From Vibrio tapetis subsp. tapetis (GTDB lineage Bacteria > Pseudomonadota > Gammaproteobacteria > Enterobacterales > Vibrionaceae): a DNA stretch of 64,000 nucleotides. Below the pieces are notes generated by a model. The model was given only the letters and a program-made list of their open reading frames with translations, had not been told where the DNA came from and ran no database searches. Each line of letters begins with the position of its first letter. Position 1 is the first letter of the stretch. A program made the position numbers and the translations under genes. Of this stretch, positions 50,156 through 60,321 are shown piece by piece. The stretch is from positions 3,224,001 through 3,288,000 of the forward strand of contig NZ_LT960611.1 in NCBI RefSeq assembly GCF_900233005.1, in the 5' to 3' direction.

Positions 50156-50372
50156 GAGCAGAGTACAGACGGACTACGTCCTGAGACTACAGAATTCGCG
50201 GCGCTCACAAAGAGAAGAAACGAGAGACTAGAAGCTAGACCGCTTCGCTACTAGCTACTATAAGAGCAAAAGCCCCCCGCTCTCGCTCTTCTAGTTTCTA
50301 GTTTCTAGTTTCTAAAGCGAGCCTACGAGCGCTCTGTATTCTCATAAGCGAAGCGAATTCTGTATTCTTCTC
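50156..50372. repeat. Intergenic island 14 with nested inverted heptamer words
   Basis: Left half: GAGTACAGAC, GGAC-TAC-GTCC, ACAGAATTCGCGGCGCTCAC, GAAACGAGAGACTAGAAGCTAGACCGCTTCGCTAC. Right half: three TTCTAGT units (50289-50309), TCTGTATTCTC, AAGCGAAGCG, and GAATTCTGTATTCT at 50355-50368. The words mirror each other and match islands 7 and 9. It lies between convergent genes. Confidence 0.85.
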
Positions 50373-50375
50373 TTC

Positions 50376-50408
50376 AAAAAAGCCCCGCTATCACTAGCGG
50401 GGCTTTCT
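50376..50408. terminator. typA terminator
   Basis: AAAAAAGCCCCGCTA, TCAC loop, TAGCGGGGCTTTCT. It is A-rich on the side downstream of typA (minus strand), so it mainly ends typA. Confidence 0.85.
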
Positions 50409-50438
50409 AATTTCTACATGGTCTTGCTAACTAAAAAA

Positions 50439-52271
50439 TTAGTCTTTAGCCGGACGTGCTGCGCGCTTACGCTCGTTTTCAGTAAGAAGTTTCTTACGAA
50501 TACGGATGCTTTCAGGCGTTACTTCTACTAGCTCATCTTCGTCGATAAACTCAAGAGCTTGCTCTAGAGTATGACGGATTGGCGGAGAAAGAACCTGTGC
50601 TTCATCAGTACCAGATGCACGAACGTTCGTTAGCTGCTTACCTTTCAAACAGTTTACAGTAAGGTCGTTTGAACGGTTATGAATACCGATTACTTGGCCT
50701 TCGTAAACTTCATCAGCGTGCTCAGCAAATAGACGACCACGAGCTTGAAGGAAGAACAATGCGTAAGTCAAAGCTTTACCAGTAGCGTTCGAAACAAGAA
50801 CACCATTGTTACGTTGACCAATTACGCCGCCTTTGTGAGGACCGTAGTGATCGTACGAGTGGTAAATAAGACCAGAACCAGACGTCATTGTTAGGAATTC
50901 AGTTTGGAAACCGATAAGACCACGAGAAGGCATCATGAAGTCCATGCGAACACGGCCTTTACCATCTGGTGCCATGTCAGTTAGCTCGCCTTTACGTAGG
51001 CCGATGCTTTCCATGATTGCACCTTGGTGCTCTTCAAGAACATCGATAGTTACCGTTTCAAACGGTTCCATTTTCTGACCATTTTCTTCACGAATGATTA
51101 CTTCTGGACGAGATACTGCTAGCTCGAAACCTTCACGACGCATGTTTTCAATCAGGATAGATAGGTGAAGTTCACCACGGCCTGATACACGGAAACGATC
51201 TGGGCTTTCAGTTTCTTCAACGCGCAATGCAACGTTGTGAACCAATTCTTTTTCAAGACGCTCAAGAATGTTACGTGAAGTAACGAACTTACCTTCTTTA
51301 CCAGCAAACGGAGAAGTGTTTACTTGGAAAGTCATGGTTACTGTTGGTTCATCAACAGACAGTGCTTCCATTGCTTCAACATTGTTTTGGTCACAGATAG
51401 TGTCTGAAATTTTCAGCTCACCAAGACCTGTGATTGCAATGATGTCACCAGCGTTAGCTTGTTCAACTTCATGACGGTCAAGACCAAGGTAACCAAGAAC
51501 CGTACCGACTTTACCGTTACGTTTTTTGCCTTCAGCATTGACGATAGTTACTTGTTGGTTTGGTTTAACAGAACCACGAGTAACACGACAAACACCGATA
51601 ACACCTACGTAAGAGCTGTAATCTAGTTGAGAAACTTGCATTTGAAGTGGGCCATCAAGGTCAACTTGAGGCGCTTCTACTGTATCAACAACCGCTTGGA
51701 ACAATGGTTCCATGTCTTCGCCAACAACGCCTTCTTCCATTGTTGCCCAGCCGTTAAGAGCTGAAGCGTAAACAGTGGTGAAGTCTAGTTGCTCATCAGT
51801 AGCACCTAGGTTGTCGAAAAGGTCAAAGATTTGATCCATAACCCAATCAGGACGAGCGCCTGGGCGGTCAATCTTGTTGATTACAACGATTGGCTTAAGA
51901 CCGTGTGCGAACGCTTTTTGCGTTACGAAACGCGTTTGTGGCATTGGGCCATCTACTGCGTCAACGATCAAAAGAACAGAATCAACCATCGACATGATAC
52001 GCTCAACTTCACCACCGAAATCGGCGTGTCCTGGGGTATCTACGATGTTGATGCGGTAGTCATTCCAGTTAATTGCGGTGTTTTTCGCAAGAATGGTAAT
52101 GCCACGCTCTTTTTCGATATCGTTCGAGTCCATGACGCGCTCTTCAGCTTCACCACGAGACTCAAGCGTACCTGATTGCTGTAGCAATTTGTCAACCAAC
52201 GTTGTTTTACCGTGGTCAACGTGCGCGATAATCGCGATATTTCTTAACTTATCAATCTGTGGAGTAGCCAT
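50439..52271 (-). CDS. typA: Ribosome-binding translational GTPase TypA/BipA
   Basis: 610 residues from ATG 52271 ([25 protein letters not shown]); an in-frame ATG 18 bases upstream is possible. GTPase motifs: G1 AHVDHGKT near 12-19, G3 DTPGH near 75, G4 NKID near 129. EF-G-like domains II, III and V and the TypA-specific C-terminal domain (about 480-610) follow. It acts in 50S assembly and in growth at low temperature and stress. Monocistronic, upstream and divergent from glnA as in enterobacteria. Confidence 0.97.
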   Translation of the reverse strand: MATPQIDKLRNIAIIAHVDHGKTTLVDKLLQQSGTLESRGEAEERVMDSNDIEKERGITILAKNTAINWNDYRINIVDTPGHADFGGEVERIMSMVDSVLLIVDAVDGPMPQTRFVTQKAFAHGLKPIVVINKIDRPGARPDWVMDQIFDLFDNLGATDEQLDFTTVYASALNGWATMEEGVVGEDMEPLFQAVVDTVEAPQVDLDGPLQMQVSQLDYSSYVGVIGVCRVTRGSVKPNQQVTIVNAEGKKRNGKVGTVLGYLGLDRHEVEQANAGDIIAITGLGELKISDTICDQNNVEAMEALSVDEPTVTMTFQVNTSPFAGKEGKFVTSRNILERLEKELVHNVALRVEETESPDRFRVSGRGELHLSILIENMRREGFELAVSRPEVIIREENGQKMEPFETVTIDVLEEHQGAIMESIGLRKGELTDMAPDGKGRVRMDFMMPSRGLIGFQTEFLTMTSGSGLIYHSYDHYGPHKGGVIGQRNNGVLVSNATGKALTYALFFLQARGRLFAEHADEVYEGQVIGIHNRSNDLTVNCLKGKQLTNVRASGTDEAQVLSPPIRHTLEQALEFIDEDELVEVTPESIRIRKKLLTENERKRAARPAKD

Positions 52272-52584
52272 GGATTTCGATTCACTCATAAAAGTAGCCG
52301 CGTCTTATTAACAATTAATAAGTGCCGCTCACTTGATTTTAAAAACGGCCAATAATGTATCAGATTTTGGCGAAAAACCTAGAAATATGTGATCTATTTC
52401 CGCTTATTTCTTATTTATAGCTTATAAATCACATAATACCCTGCCCTGTAGACCAGCAAATTTAAGCGCGTGAACATTTTATGAAATCGGAGAGTGAATC
52501 CAGAGACAAAAATGAGATTGACAAAATACGAAATTGATTGCTGAATAACCTTGGTTTGGTTAGGTTTAATACTTGCCCTTAAAT

Positions 52585-52601
52585 TGCACCACATTGGTGC
52601 T
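52585..52601. promoter_or_regulatory. NtrC binding site upstream of glnA
   Basis: TGCACCACATTGGTGCT is nearly the palindromic NtrC consensus TGCAC-N7-GTGCA (last base differs). It lies about 118 bp upstream of the predicted sigma-54 start, the usual enhancer distance. Confidence 0.85.
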
Positions 52602-52612
52602 ACCAGGGATCA

Positions 52613-52638
52613 TTTTGGTGCAATCAAACGCACCAAAA
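52613..52638. promoter_or_regulatory. Second palindrome upstream of glnA
   Basis: TTTTGGTGC-AATCAAAC-GCACCAAAA is a perfect 9-bp inverted repeat. Its half-sites use the same GGTGC/GCACC letters as the NtrC operator but in reversed order. It could be a further NtrC half-site pair or an operator of another regulator. Confidence 0.6.
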
Positions 52639-52683
52639 TAAACGTTAATTACATAACAAGCTGAATATAAAGGATTATTTTTT

Positions 52684-52700
52684 TTGGCACGATTTTGGCT
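52684..52700 (+). promoter_or_regulatory. Sigma-54 promoter of glnA
   Basis: TTGGCACG-ATTT-TGGCT has the -24 GG and the -12 GC separated by the required 10 bases. The -12 box reads TGGC rather than TTGC. With the upstream NtrC site this gives nitrogen-regulated transcription starting near 52711. Confidence 0.85.
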
Positions 52701-52806
52701 TTAGTAGAACAGTCATCGATTAATATCAATTTTTGAAAAGATTAATCAATGCCGGTTTAAACAAAATTGTGCATTATCAAATTCATAACACTGGAGGTTA
52801 TCCAAG

Positions 52807-54216
52807 ATGTCAGTAGAAAATGTTGTATCACTGATCCAAGAAAACGAAGTTAAGTTTGTTGATTTACGCTTTACTGATACCAAAGGTAAAGAGCAACACA
52901 TCTCTATCCCTTCTCACCAAATCGACGCAGACTTCTTTGAAGAAGGCAAAATGTTCGACGGTTCTTCTGTAGCGGGTTGGAAAGGCATTAACGAATCTGA
53001 CATGGTAATGATGCCTGACGCGACAAGCGCGGTACTTGACCCATTCACTGAAGACGCAACGCTAAACATTCGTTGTGACATCCTAGAGCCTGCAACAATG
53101 CAAGGTTACGACCGTGACCCACGCTCTATTGCAAAACGTGCTGAAGAATTCATGCGTGCATCGGGTGTTGCAGATACGGTTCTTATCGGCCCTGAACCAG
53201 AGTTCTTCCTATTTGATGATGTGAAATTCAACACAGACATCTCAGGTTCTTTCTTCAAAATTGATGATATCGAAGCGTCTTGGAACACTGGCGCTGATGT
53301 AGAAGGCGGTAACAAAGGTCACCGTCCTGGCGTTAAAGGTGGTTACTTCCCAGTTGCTCCTGTTGATTCATCTCAAGATATCCGTTCTGCAATGTGTCTT
53401 GTTATGGAAGAGATGGGTCTTGTTGTTGAAGCGCACCACCACGAAGTGGCAACTGCGGGTCAAAATGAAATCGCAACTCGCTTTAACACATTGACTGAAA
53501 AAGCCGATGAAATCCAAATCTACAAGTACGTTGTTCATAACGTTGCTCACGCATTTGGTAAAACAGCAACCTTCATGCCTAAGCCACTAGTGGGTGATAA
53601 CGGTTCTGGTATGCACGTTCATATGTCTTTGAACAAAGACGGTCAGAACTTGTTTGCTGGTGACAAGTACGGCGGCCTTTCTGAAATGGCACTTTACTAC
53701 ATTGGCGGTATCATCAAGCACGCACGTGCTATCAACGCCTTTGCTAACGCATCAACTAACTCGTACAAGCGTCTTGTACCTGGCTTCGAAGCACCTGTTA
53801 TGCTTGCATACTCTGCACGTAACCGTTCTGCTTCTATCCGTATCCCTGTGGTACCAAGCCCGAAAGCACGTCGTATCGAAGTTCGCTTCCCAGATCCAAC
53901 AGCAAACCCATACTTGGCGTTCGCTTGTATGCTAATGGCTGGTCTTGACGGTATTAAAAACAAGATCCACCCAGGTGAAGCAATGGATAAAGATCTCTAC
54001 GATCTTCCAGCTGAAGAAGCAGCAGAAATCCCGAAAGTAGCAGAATCACTACAGCAAGCACTTCAAGCGCTTGATGATGACCGTGAATTCCTAACGGCTG
54101 GCGGCGTGTTCTCTAATGACTTTATCGATTCTTACATCGCACTTAAGTCTCAAGATGTTGAGCAAATCAACATGGCTACTCACCCACTTGAGTTTGAACT
54201 GTACTACTCAGTATAA
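52807..54216 (+). CDS. glnA: Glutamine synthetase type I
   Basis: 469 residues, the E. coli length. It condenses ammonia and glutamate with ATP. Signature [11 protein letters not shown] near 48-58, ATP-binding [17 protein letters not shown] near 259-275, and the adenylylation loop [11 protein letters not shown] with Tyr near 398 are conserved, so it is probably controlled by GlnE. GGAGG is about 8 bases before the ATG. It is transcribed from a sigma-54 promoter and followed by a terminator, then the ntrB-ntrC genes. Confidence 0.99.
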   Translation: MSVENVVSLIQENEVKFVDLRFTDTKGKEQHISIPSHQIDADFFEEGKMFDGSSVAGWKGINESDMVMMPDATSAVLDPFTEDATLNIRCDILEPATMQGYDRDPRSIAKRAEEFMRASGVADTVLIGPEPEFFLFDDVKFNTDISGSFFKIDDIEASWNTGADVEGGNKGHRPGVKGGYFPVAPVDSSQDIRSAMCLVMEEMGLVVEAHHHEVATAGQNEIATRFNTLTEKADEIQIYKYVVHNVAHAFGKTATFMPKPLVGDNGSGMHVHMSLNKDGQNLFAGDKYGGLSEMALYYIGGIIKHARAINAFANASTNSYKRLVPGFEAPVMLAYSARNRSASIRIPVVPSPKARRIEVRFPDPTANPYLAFACMLMAGLDGIKNKIHPGEAMDKDLYDLPAEEAAEIPKVAESLQQALQALDDDREFLTAGGVFSNDFIDSYIALKSQDVEQINMATHPLEFELYYSV

Positions 54217-54272
54217 GTTCAGCACAGAGTTGATTCTCGGTGTAAAGCCAATCGTATGATTGCATAAATATT

Positions 54273-54303
54273 AGGCTCACCTCGCAGGTGGGCCTTTTTT
54301 ATT
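54273..54303 (+). terminator. glnA terminator
   Basis: GGCTCACCT, CGC loop, AGGTGGGCC followed by six T. It separates glnA from the downstream regulators, which also have their own NtrC site. Confidence 0.85.
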
Positions 54304-54366
54304 TTATTGAAATAATCCACTCTATATCATGGGCTTAACTTGAAATACTAGTAAGGTAAGCTCTTC

Positions 54367-54933
54367 ATGAAGTACATTATTGCCAGCTTTATCATTCTAT
54401 TTTTATGCCCGCCGTCATTTGCGCAAACCGTATATACATGGACAGACAATAATGGCGTATTACACCTGAGTTATACACCACCAGCGCTTGCTTCCAATCT
54501 CGAAAGTTTTGATATCATTGAAGATAACCCAACAACTTTAGACGCTCTAGATGAATCGATGCCCCCTAAAGCTGCCCTTTCGAAAGAGAACCTCGATGCA
54601 AACACAACTTCCGTTGCCCGAGCGCCTGCACACGTAAAGCCGCAACCATTAGAGATTACCTTTGAGTCACCAAAGCCAGATCAAACCATTCGAGACAATC
54701 AAGGGCGCATTCAAATATCACTACAAAGCAGCCGCAAGCTATCCATTGATGAGAAACTGCAACTCGTACTTAACGGTGAAACGTACGGCGCTCCTCAAAC
54801 CCAAAAAAAATGGACCTTACTCAACGTAGATAGAGGAACCCATACCTTTATGATCAAAGCCTTACGAAACGGCAAGCTTATTGCATCTACTGATACTATA
54901 TCGGTGCATTTACATCGAGCTAAGGCAAATTAG
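54367..54933 (+). CDS. DUF4124 domain-containing periplasmic protein
   Basis: 188 residues with a signal peptide (MKYIIASFIILFLCPPSFAQ, cleaved near 18-20) directly followed by the DUF4124 motif VYTWTDNNGVLHLSYTPP near 22-39. The C-terminal part (about 95-188) is a beta-sandwich-like segment (ITFESPKPDQTIRDNQGRIQISLQ). The function is unknown. Its place between glnA and ntrB is a common Vibrio arrangement; no link to nitrogen metabolism is evident. Confidence 0.85.
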   Translation: MKYIIASFIILFLCPPSFAQTVYTWTDNNGVLHLSYTPPALASNLESFDIIEDNPTTLDALDESMPPKAALSKENLDANTTSVARAPAHVKPQPLEITFESPKPDQTIRDNQGRIQISLQSSRKLSIDEKLQLVLNGETYGAPQTQKKWTLLNVDRGTHTFMIKALRNGKLIASTDTISVHLHRAKAN

Positions 54934-55015
54934 AGAGATAACGCACAAAAATAAGAGCGGTTATTCAACATAGCGCTTTTTCTTCTCTGCTCAATGTTTC
55001 ATACTTAGCTAACGA

Positions 55016-55032
55016 TGCACCATAATAGTGCA
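55016..55032. promoter_or_regulatory. NtrC operator in front of ntrB (glnL)
   Basis: TGCAC-CATAATA-GTGCA is a perfect palindrome with NtrC half-sites and spacing, 44 bp before the ntrB start. In E. coli a site at the glnL promoter lets NtrC repress its own operon; the position here suggests the same feedback. Confidence 0.82.
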
Positions 55033-55075
55033 ATGAAATTCATGCTGTTATTTCAAGCACGCTAAGGTAGGGACT

Positions 55076-56128
55076 ATGCTAGTGAACGATCAACTATCGA
55101 CAAATATTTTAGATCACATCGTCACCGCGACCTTGATGCTTGATGATACGCTCACCATGAGATTCGCCAACCCGGCGGCGGAACAGTTGTTTGCCCAAAG
55201 CGCTAAGCGCTTAGTCGGTGCCTCACTTGCTAGCCAAATTCAACATAGCTCGATGGATTTAAATTTACTCACTCAACCCCTTCTATCTGGACAAAGTATT
55301 ACTGACAGTGAAGTGACCTTTGTGATTAATGGCAAGCCCATGCTATTAGAGGCCACCGTGAGTCCGATTTCATGGCAAAAAGAAGTCATGCTGATCTTAG
55401 AGCTTAGAAAGATTGATCAGCAAAGACGCTTAAGCCAAGAGCTAAACCAACATGCACAACAGCAGGCCGCTAAAGTACTAGTGCGTGGACTCGCTCATGA
55501 GATAAAAAATCCATTAGGTGGTTTGAGAGGTGCAGCTCAACTGCTTGCCCGCATGTTGCCCGATCCATCATTGAAAGAATATACCCAAATCATCATAGAA
55601 CAAGCGGATCGCTTACGAGCGTTAGTAGACCGGCTACTAGGCCCGCAGAAGTTGGGTGAAAAGAAAGATGAAAACCTTCACCTCGTGATTGAGAAAGTAC
55701 GCCAATTAGTTGAACTAGAAGCTGAAAACAAGTTAGTCATTCATAGAGATTACGACCCTAGCCTACCCGATTTTTTAATGGATCCAGACCAAATAGAGCA
55801 AGCGCTTCTTAACATTTTAAGTAATGCGGCTCAGATTCTTGCCCCTCAAAATGATGGTGAGATCCTCATTCGCACCAGAACGGTGCATCAAGTCAATATT
55901 CACGGTACAAGACACAAACTCGCCGCCTGTATCGAAGTGATTGATAACGGGCCCGGTATTCCACCAGCCCTACAAGATACGCTGTTTTATCCAATGGTCA
56001 GTGGACGAGAAGGCGGTACCGGGTTAGGGCTTTCTATTTCTCAAAATCTTATTGATCAACATAAAGGGAAAATAGACGTCATCAGTTGGCCGGGACAAAC
56101 CAAATTCACCATTTTATTACCGATTTAA
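55076..56128 (+). CDS. glnL: Nitrogen regulation histidine kinase NtrB (GlnL)
   Basis: 350 residues, no membrane helix. N-terminal PAS domain (about 10-115), H-box GLAHEIKNPLGGLRG with His141, N-box ALLNILSNAAQ near 242, G-boxes DNGPGIP near 290 and GGTGLGLSIS near 312. It phosphorylates NtrC when nitrogen is scarce and is switched to phosphatase by PII (GlnB). The ATG follows TAGGGACT. It is 51 bp ahead of ntrC in one operon, with an NtrC operator upstream. Confidence 0.97.
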   Translation: MLVNDQLSTNILDHIVTATLMLDDTLTMRFANPAAEQLFAQSAKRLVGASLASQIQHSSMDLNLLTQPLLSGQSITDSEVTFVINGKPMLLEATVSPISWQKEVMLILELRKIDQQRRLSQELNQHAQQQAAKVLVRGLAHEIKNPLGGLRGAAQLLARMLPDPSLKEYTQIIIEQADRLRALVDRLLGPQKLGEKKDENLHLVIEKVRQLVELEAENKLVIHRDYDPSLPDFLMDPDQIEQALLNILSNAAQILAPQNDGEILIRTRTVHQVNIHGTRHKLAACIEVIDNGPGIPPALQDTLFYPMVSGREGGTGLGLSISQNLIDQHKGKIDVISWPGQTKFTILLPI

Positions 56129-56179
56129 CTTTTCAGGTCATTTGGCCTTAGCTACGCTGCGGGAACAGGAATTATCATT

Positions 56180-57595
56180 ATGAGTAAAGGCTTTGTTTGG
56201 GTCGTAGATGACGACAGTTCAATACGTTGGGTGATGGAAAAAACGCTCTCTTCAGCGCAGATCCAATGTGATACGTTCGCCGATGCAGAAAGTGTTCTGC
56301 TTGCGCTAGAAAGACAAGCGCCTGATGTCATCGTATCCGACATTCGTATGCCCGGTATGGATGGCCTAGCGCTTTTAAAACAGGTCCAGCAGCAATATCC
56401 TGATTTGCCGATCATTATCATGACCGCACACTCAGATCTAGATGCAGCAGTCAATGCCTACCATGAAGGTGCATTCGAATATTTACCGAAACCGTTTGAT
56501 ATTGATGAAACCTTGGCTCTGGTAGAGCGCGCTATTGCGCACAGCCATGAACAACGTAAACACCTCCCTATTGAAAATGATGCTCTAGTATCAAATGCGC
56601 CGGAAATTATTGGCGAAGCGCCTGCCATGCAAGAAGTATTCAGAGCGATCGGCCGTTTATCGAGGTCGTCAATTTCAGTTCTCATCAATGGAGAATCCGG
56701 TACCGGTAAAGAACTGGTCGCACACGCTTTGCACCGCCATAGCCCGCGAGTTAAGAATCCATTTATTGCTCTCAATATGGCCGCGATCCCTAAAGACCTG
56801 ATTGAGTCAGAACTGTTTGGGCATGAAAAAGGCGCCTTTACTGGTGCGAACGCAGTGCGCCAAGGCCGCTTTGAACAAGCCAATGGCGGCACCTTATTTT
56901 TGGATGAAATTGGCGACATGCCATTAGACATTCAAACCCGATTATTACGTGTCTTGGCAGACGGGCAGTTTTACCGAGTCGGTGGTCACTCTCCGGTCAA
57001 TGTAGACGTGCGAATTATCGCGGCGACACACCAAGACTTGGAGCAGTTGGTCAACAAAGGAGACTTTAGGGAAGACTTGTTCCACCGTCTTAACGTTATT
57101 CGAGTTCACATCCCATCACTTCGAGAACGTCAACAAGACATCGAAAAGCTCACCATTCACTTTTTGCGTCTGGCCGCTGAAGAACTCGGTGTTGAAATGA
57201 AAACCTTGCATCCAGATACCGTCAGCCAACTTAATCAACTTGAATGGCCTGGTAATGTTCGCCAACTAGAAAATGTCTGTCGTTGGTTGACAGTGATGGC
57301 TAGTGGCAATGAAGTGTTGCCTAGCGATTTACCAAGAGAGCTCATCGAGCACACGCCATCAAAAACTGAAAATACGGACAACATAGGTTGGCAGCAACAA
57401 TTGGAACAATGGGCACGAAAATCACTACAGAAAGGCGAATCATCGCTACTGGCATACGCACAACCTGAATTTGAACGTATACTGTTAAAAACAGCACTCG
57501 AACATACCAATGGTCACAAGCAAGATGCCGCAAAATTACTTGGTTGGGGACGCAATACCCTAACGAGGAAATTGAAGGAACTTGATATGCCTTAG
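56180..57595 (+). CDS. glnG: Nitrogen regulation response regulator NtrC (GlnG)
   Basis: 471 residues. Receiver with phospho-acceptor Asp54 (VSDIRMPGMDG), sigma-54 AAA+ domain (about 140-375) with Walker A GESGTGKELVAH near 168-179, the GAFTGA loop near 216-221 and Walker B GGTLFLDEIGDMP near 235-247. A C-terminal Fis-type helix-turn-helix (about 430-471, HTNGHKQDAAKLLGWGRNTLTRKLKEL). It activates the sigma-54 promoter of glnA. The genes for its targets are in the same window. Confidence 0.98.
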   Translation: MSKGFVWVVDDDSSIRWVMEKTLSSAQIQCDTFADAESVLLALERQAPDVIVSDIRMPGMDGLALLKQVQQQYPDLPIIIMTAHSDLDAAVNAYHEGAFEYLPKPFDIDETLALVERAIAHSHEQRKHLPIENDALVSNAPEIIGEAPAMQEVFRAIGRLSRSSISVLINGESGTGKELVAHALHRHSPRVKNPFIALNMAAIPKDLIESELFGHEKGAFTGANAVRQGRFEQANGGTLFLDEIGDMPLDIQTRLLRVLADGQFYRVGGHSPVNVDVRIIAATHQDLEQLVNKGDFREDLFHRLNVIRVHIPSLRERQQDIEKLTIHFLRLAAEELGVEMKTLHPDTVSQLNQLEWPGNVRQLENVCRWLTVMASGNEVLPSDLPRELIEHTPSKTENTDNIGWQQQLEQWARKSLQKGESSLLAYAQPEFERILLKTALEHTNGHKQDAAKLLGWGRNTLTRKLKELDMP

Positions 57596-57603
57596 TATGA
57601 ATT

Positions 57604-57655
57604 ATAGTCATGATTGTTTAATAGCTAATCAAGTCTTACGTGCTATCATGACTAT
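57604..57655. promoter_or_regulatory. Inverted repeat between ntrC and the GGDEF-EAL gene
   Basis: ATAGTCATGAT (57604-57614) and ATCATGACTAT (57645-57655) are perfect 11-bp inverted copies separated by 30 bases, just after the ntrC stop and 27 bp before the next gene. It lacks a T-run directly after it but could be a terminator stem or an operator. Confidence 0.5.
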
Positions 57656-57682
57656 TAATAGTATTATTTAAAAATCAAAGTG

Positions 57683-60235
57683 ATGGACCATAAAAAGCTA
57701 ACCCTACGAACGGCCGTTATATTACCACTGGTCATAGTGTTCCTATTTACACTAGGGGTTATCGCATTTGTCCAATACACCAGTTACGAAAATATGGTCA
57801 CTAAACTGAGCCACAAACAACTGGTCGCTTTCACTGAAAATACGAATACTAAGCTCAAAGTTTTTCTAAACGAACCCTATAAAGCTAACATCGCCTTATC
57901 CCGTACTATCGCATTCAGTAACCTTTATCAGCCTGGCGATATGACTCAAATTCAAGATTTCTTGGCCATGAGCTTTGCTCACTTGTACAAAGAAGTTGGC
58001 CACCTCGATGTGATCGGATTTGGCGGAATAAACGGCGAATATATTGGTTTTCGCCAAGAAAATAGCAACAAAACCACCCTGATGCTCAAAGATCAACGTA
58101 CCGACGGTGAACTCAGGATTTATCAAGGCAACGACACCCTTTCAGGTATTCGTTCCCAGTTTCAAAATTATGATCCTCGGGTTCGGCCTTGGTATAAGCC
58201 GGCTGCAGAGTCGTTAAAACCTTCATGGTCTAAGATTTATGCCAATGCTGATGAAAGACAAGAAATCACCTTATCAGCGTTAAACCCCGTAATAAAAAAT
58301 GGGAAATTGCTTGGCGTATCAGCCACCGATGTTCAAATTGATACCTTCAACGAATTTCTAGTTGAACAGAAAGACAGAACCTCCTCTTCAATCTATGTAT
58401 TTGATAAAGATAAACGGCTGATTGCTCACTCTGAGTCGGATAGTGTTGTCTCCATGGGCACCACTCAATCGGCCAAAAGTATGCGCTTATTAGCAACAGA
58501 AAACATCAACCCTGTCCTAAGTGAAAGCGCTAAATTTATCAACTTTGAACCGTTAACCACCCCATATTCAGCGTTCATGTTTGACTATGAATTAGATAAC
58601 GAACGTTATTTCAGTAAGCTATCACGCTTTAACAATGAGTTTGGTCTTGACTGGTATATCATGGTCATTGTCTCTGAGTCTGACTTGTTAGGCGACCTAC
58701 CAAAACAACAAAAAACAGGATGGATGATAGGTTTAGCGGTCAGCTTTTTTGGCCTCTTGCTCGGCTTAATGGCCTTTAATCGCATTACTCGCGCCATCAC
58801 CAGCACCGCGAAAGCAGCCAATGACATTGCCGCGGGCGATTGGGATGCCACAATGCCCGAGCCAGGCCATATCCATGAAACGAGTATGTTGGTTTCAGCG
58901 TTCAATAACATGACTCACAATCACCAAAATTCGTTTGAAGCCCTGCGCGCTCAATTAGTCTATGACTCCCTAACTCAACTCTATAGCCGACAAGGTTTGA
59001 TTGAAGCAAGTTGTAAGGTCAATAACCTAGATAATGGCTCATTGATCTTAATTGGTATTGACCGATTCAGAGACATTAATGATAGCTTGGGCCACTACAG
59101 CGGAGACCAGTTACTGATTATTCTGGCCGAACGCCTTAAGCACCAATGCCAAGCGGATTCAATGCTTGCCCGCGTATCCGGTGATGAGTTTGCCATTTTC
59201 CAACCCGATAGCACCAGTATCTCTGGGCTTGACGAAATGACAAACCGAATTAAACAAGCACTAAGCTCCCCTTTTCAAATGGGTGATGAGACCGTCGTTA
59301 TCAATGTTTCAATAGGCATAGTCACAACAGACAGCCTAGCCAGCATGAGTACTTGGCTGCGCAATGCGAGTATTGCACTGAGCCATGCCAAGCAAGAGTC
59401 TTTACGTATTGCACATTATCGACCGGAAATGGCCGATGCATCACGCAAGAAAACCCAAACATTAGCTGAAATGAATCAAGCCATTGCTCATAGTGAATTT
59501 GTGCCTTTTTATCAGCCTATTGTTGATTTAGAAAACGGCCAAGTATTAGGTGCCGAAGCTTTAGCTCGCTGGATCTCTCCAGAGAGAGGTGTGATCCCAC
59601 CGTTTGAATTTATCCCTATTGCCGAAGAAAGCGGGTTAATCGGCGATATTGGCCATCAAATATTACTTAAGTCATGCACTGATACGGCATTGGCGATTCA
59701 TAGCGGTCAATGGCCAACAGATTTCAGCCTACACGTTAACTTATCGGTTAATCAGCTATCTCAACCTGAGTTTATCGTTAATTTGAAGCAAATCTTGCTC
59801 GATACAAAACTTGACCCAAACAACTTAACGCTTGAAATTACGGAGTCTAGAATCGTCGATAACGATCCCGTTATTTTGAAGAACATGCAGACGATTAAGC
59901 AGCTGGGCATCAAGATCGCGATTGATGACTTTGGTACGGGCTATTCTTCTTTGGCTTACTTACACAAACTCCCTTTTGACTGCCTAAAAATAGACCGTTC
60001 ATTCATCATGCAGCTCAATAAAGACAGTATCGATACATCGATTGTTGCGGCTATCGTCAATATGACAAAAGGGTTTAAATCTAACCTGGTTGCTGAAGGC
60101 GTAGAGACCGTTGAACAAGCCGATATCCTTCGCCAACTGAACTGCCCACAAGCGCAAGGTTACCTATTTAGCCACCCACTCCCTTTCGCGGAATGGCCAA
60201 CAGAATTAGTAAACATGAAGCAAGATTCCGCATAA
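57683..60235 (+). CDS. Membrane dCache-HAMP-GGDEF-EAL protein (c-di-GMP turnover)
   Basis: 850 residues from ATG 57683 (an in-frame GTG precedes it). Helix 1 near 11-33, periplasmic dCache-type sensor (about 40-330, with DPRVRPWYKPA near 165), helix 2 near 350-370, HAMP (about 370-425), GGDEF (about 430-590) and EAL (about 605-845). The EAL blocks are complete: EALARW, NLSVNQLSQ, LEITES, DDFGTGYSS, KIDRSF, VAEGVET, QGYLFS, so phosphodiesterase activity is expected. The cyclase motif reads SGDEF. It follows ntrC but is probably transcribed separately. Ligand unknown. Confidence 0.92.
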   Translation: MDHKKLTLRTAVILPLVIVFLFTLGVIAFVQYTSYENMVTKLSHKQLVAFTENTNTKLKVFLNEPYKANIALSRTIAFSNLYQPGDMTQIQDFLAMSFAHLYKEVGHLDVIGFGGINGEYIGFRQENSNKTTLMLKDQRTDGELRIYQGNDTLSGIRSQFQNYDPRVRPWYKPAAESLKPSWSKIYANADERQEITLSALNPVIKNGKLLGVSATDVQIDTFNEFLVEQKDRTSSSIYVFDKDKRLIAHSESDSVVSMGTTQSAKSMRLLATENINPVLSESAKFINFEPLTTPYSAFMFDYELDNERYFSKLSRFNNEFGLDWYIMVIVSESDLLGDLPKQQKTGWMIGLAVSFFGLLLGLMAFNRITRAITSTAKAANDIAAGDWDATMPEPGHIHETSMLVSAFNNMTHNHQNSFEALRAQLVYDSLTQLYSRQGLIEASCKVNNLDNGSLILIGIDRFRDINDSLGHYSGDQLLIILAERLKHQCQADSMLARVSGDEFAIFQPDSTSISGLDEMTNRIKQALSSPFQMGDETVVINVSIGIVTTDSLASMSTWLRNASIALSHAKQESLRIAHYRPEMADASRKKTQTLAEMNQAIAHSEFVPFYQPIVDLENGQVLGAEALARWISPERGVIPPFEFIPIAEESGLIGDIGHQILLKSCTDTALAIHSGQWPTDFSLHVNLSVNQLSQPEFIVNLKQILLDTKLDPNNLTLEITESRIVDNDPVILKNMQTIKQLGIKIAIDDFGTGYSSLAYLHKLPFDCLKIDRSFIMQLNKDSIDTSIVAAIVNMTKGFKSNLVAEGVETVEQADILRQLNCPQAQGYLFSHPLPFAEWPTELVNMKQDSA

Positions 60236-60321
60236 TGGTTGATTTTCTAGCTATTACCTGCTGACATCAAGAACATAGATTCTTATACTTAGCTGAATAA
60301 TTAGCGACTGGGATATTGATA

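Larger units (their letters stand above)
52272..52806. promoter_or_regulatory. typA-glnA divergent regulatory region
   Basis: 535 bp without a gene. The glnA half contains NtrC-type operators (52585-52601, 52613-52638) and a sigma-54 promoter (52684-52700), listed separately. The typA half (52290-52500) is AT-rich; nothing specific was identified. Confidence 0.7.
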
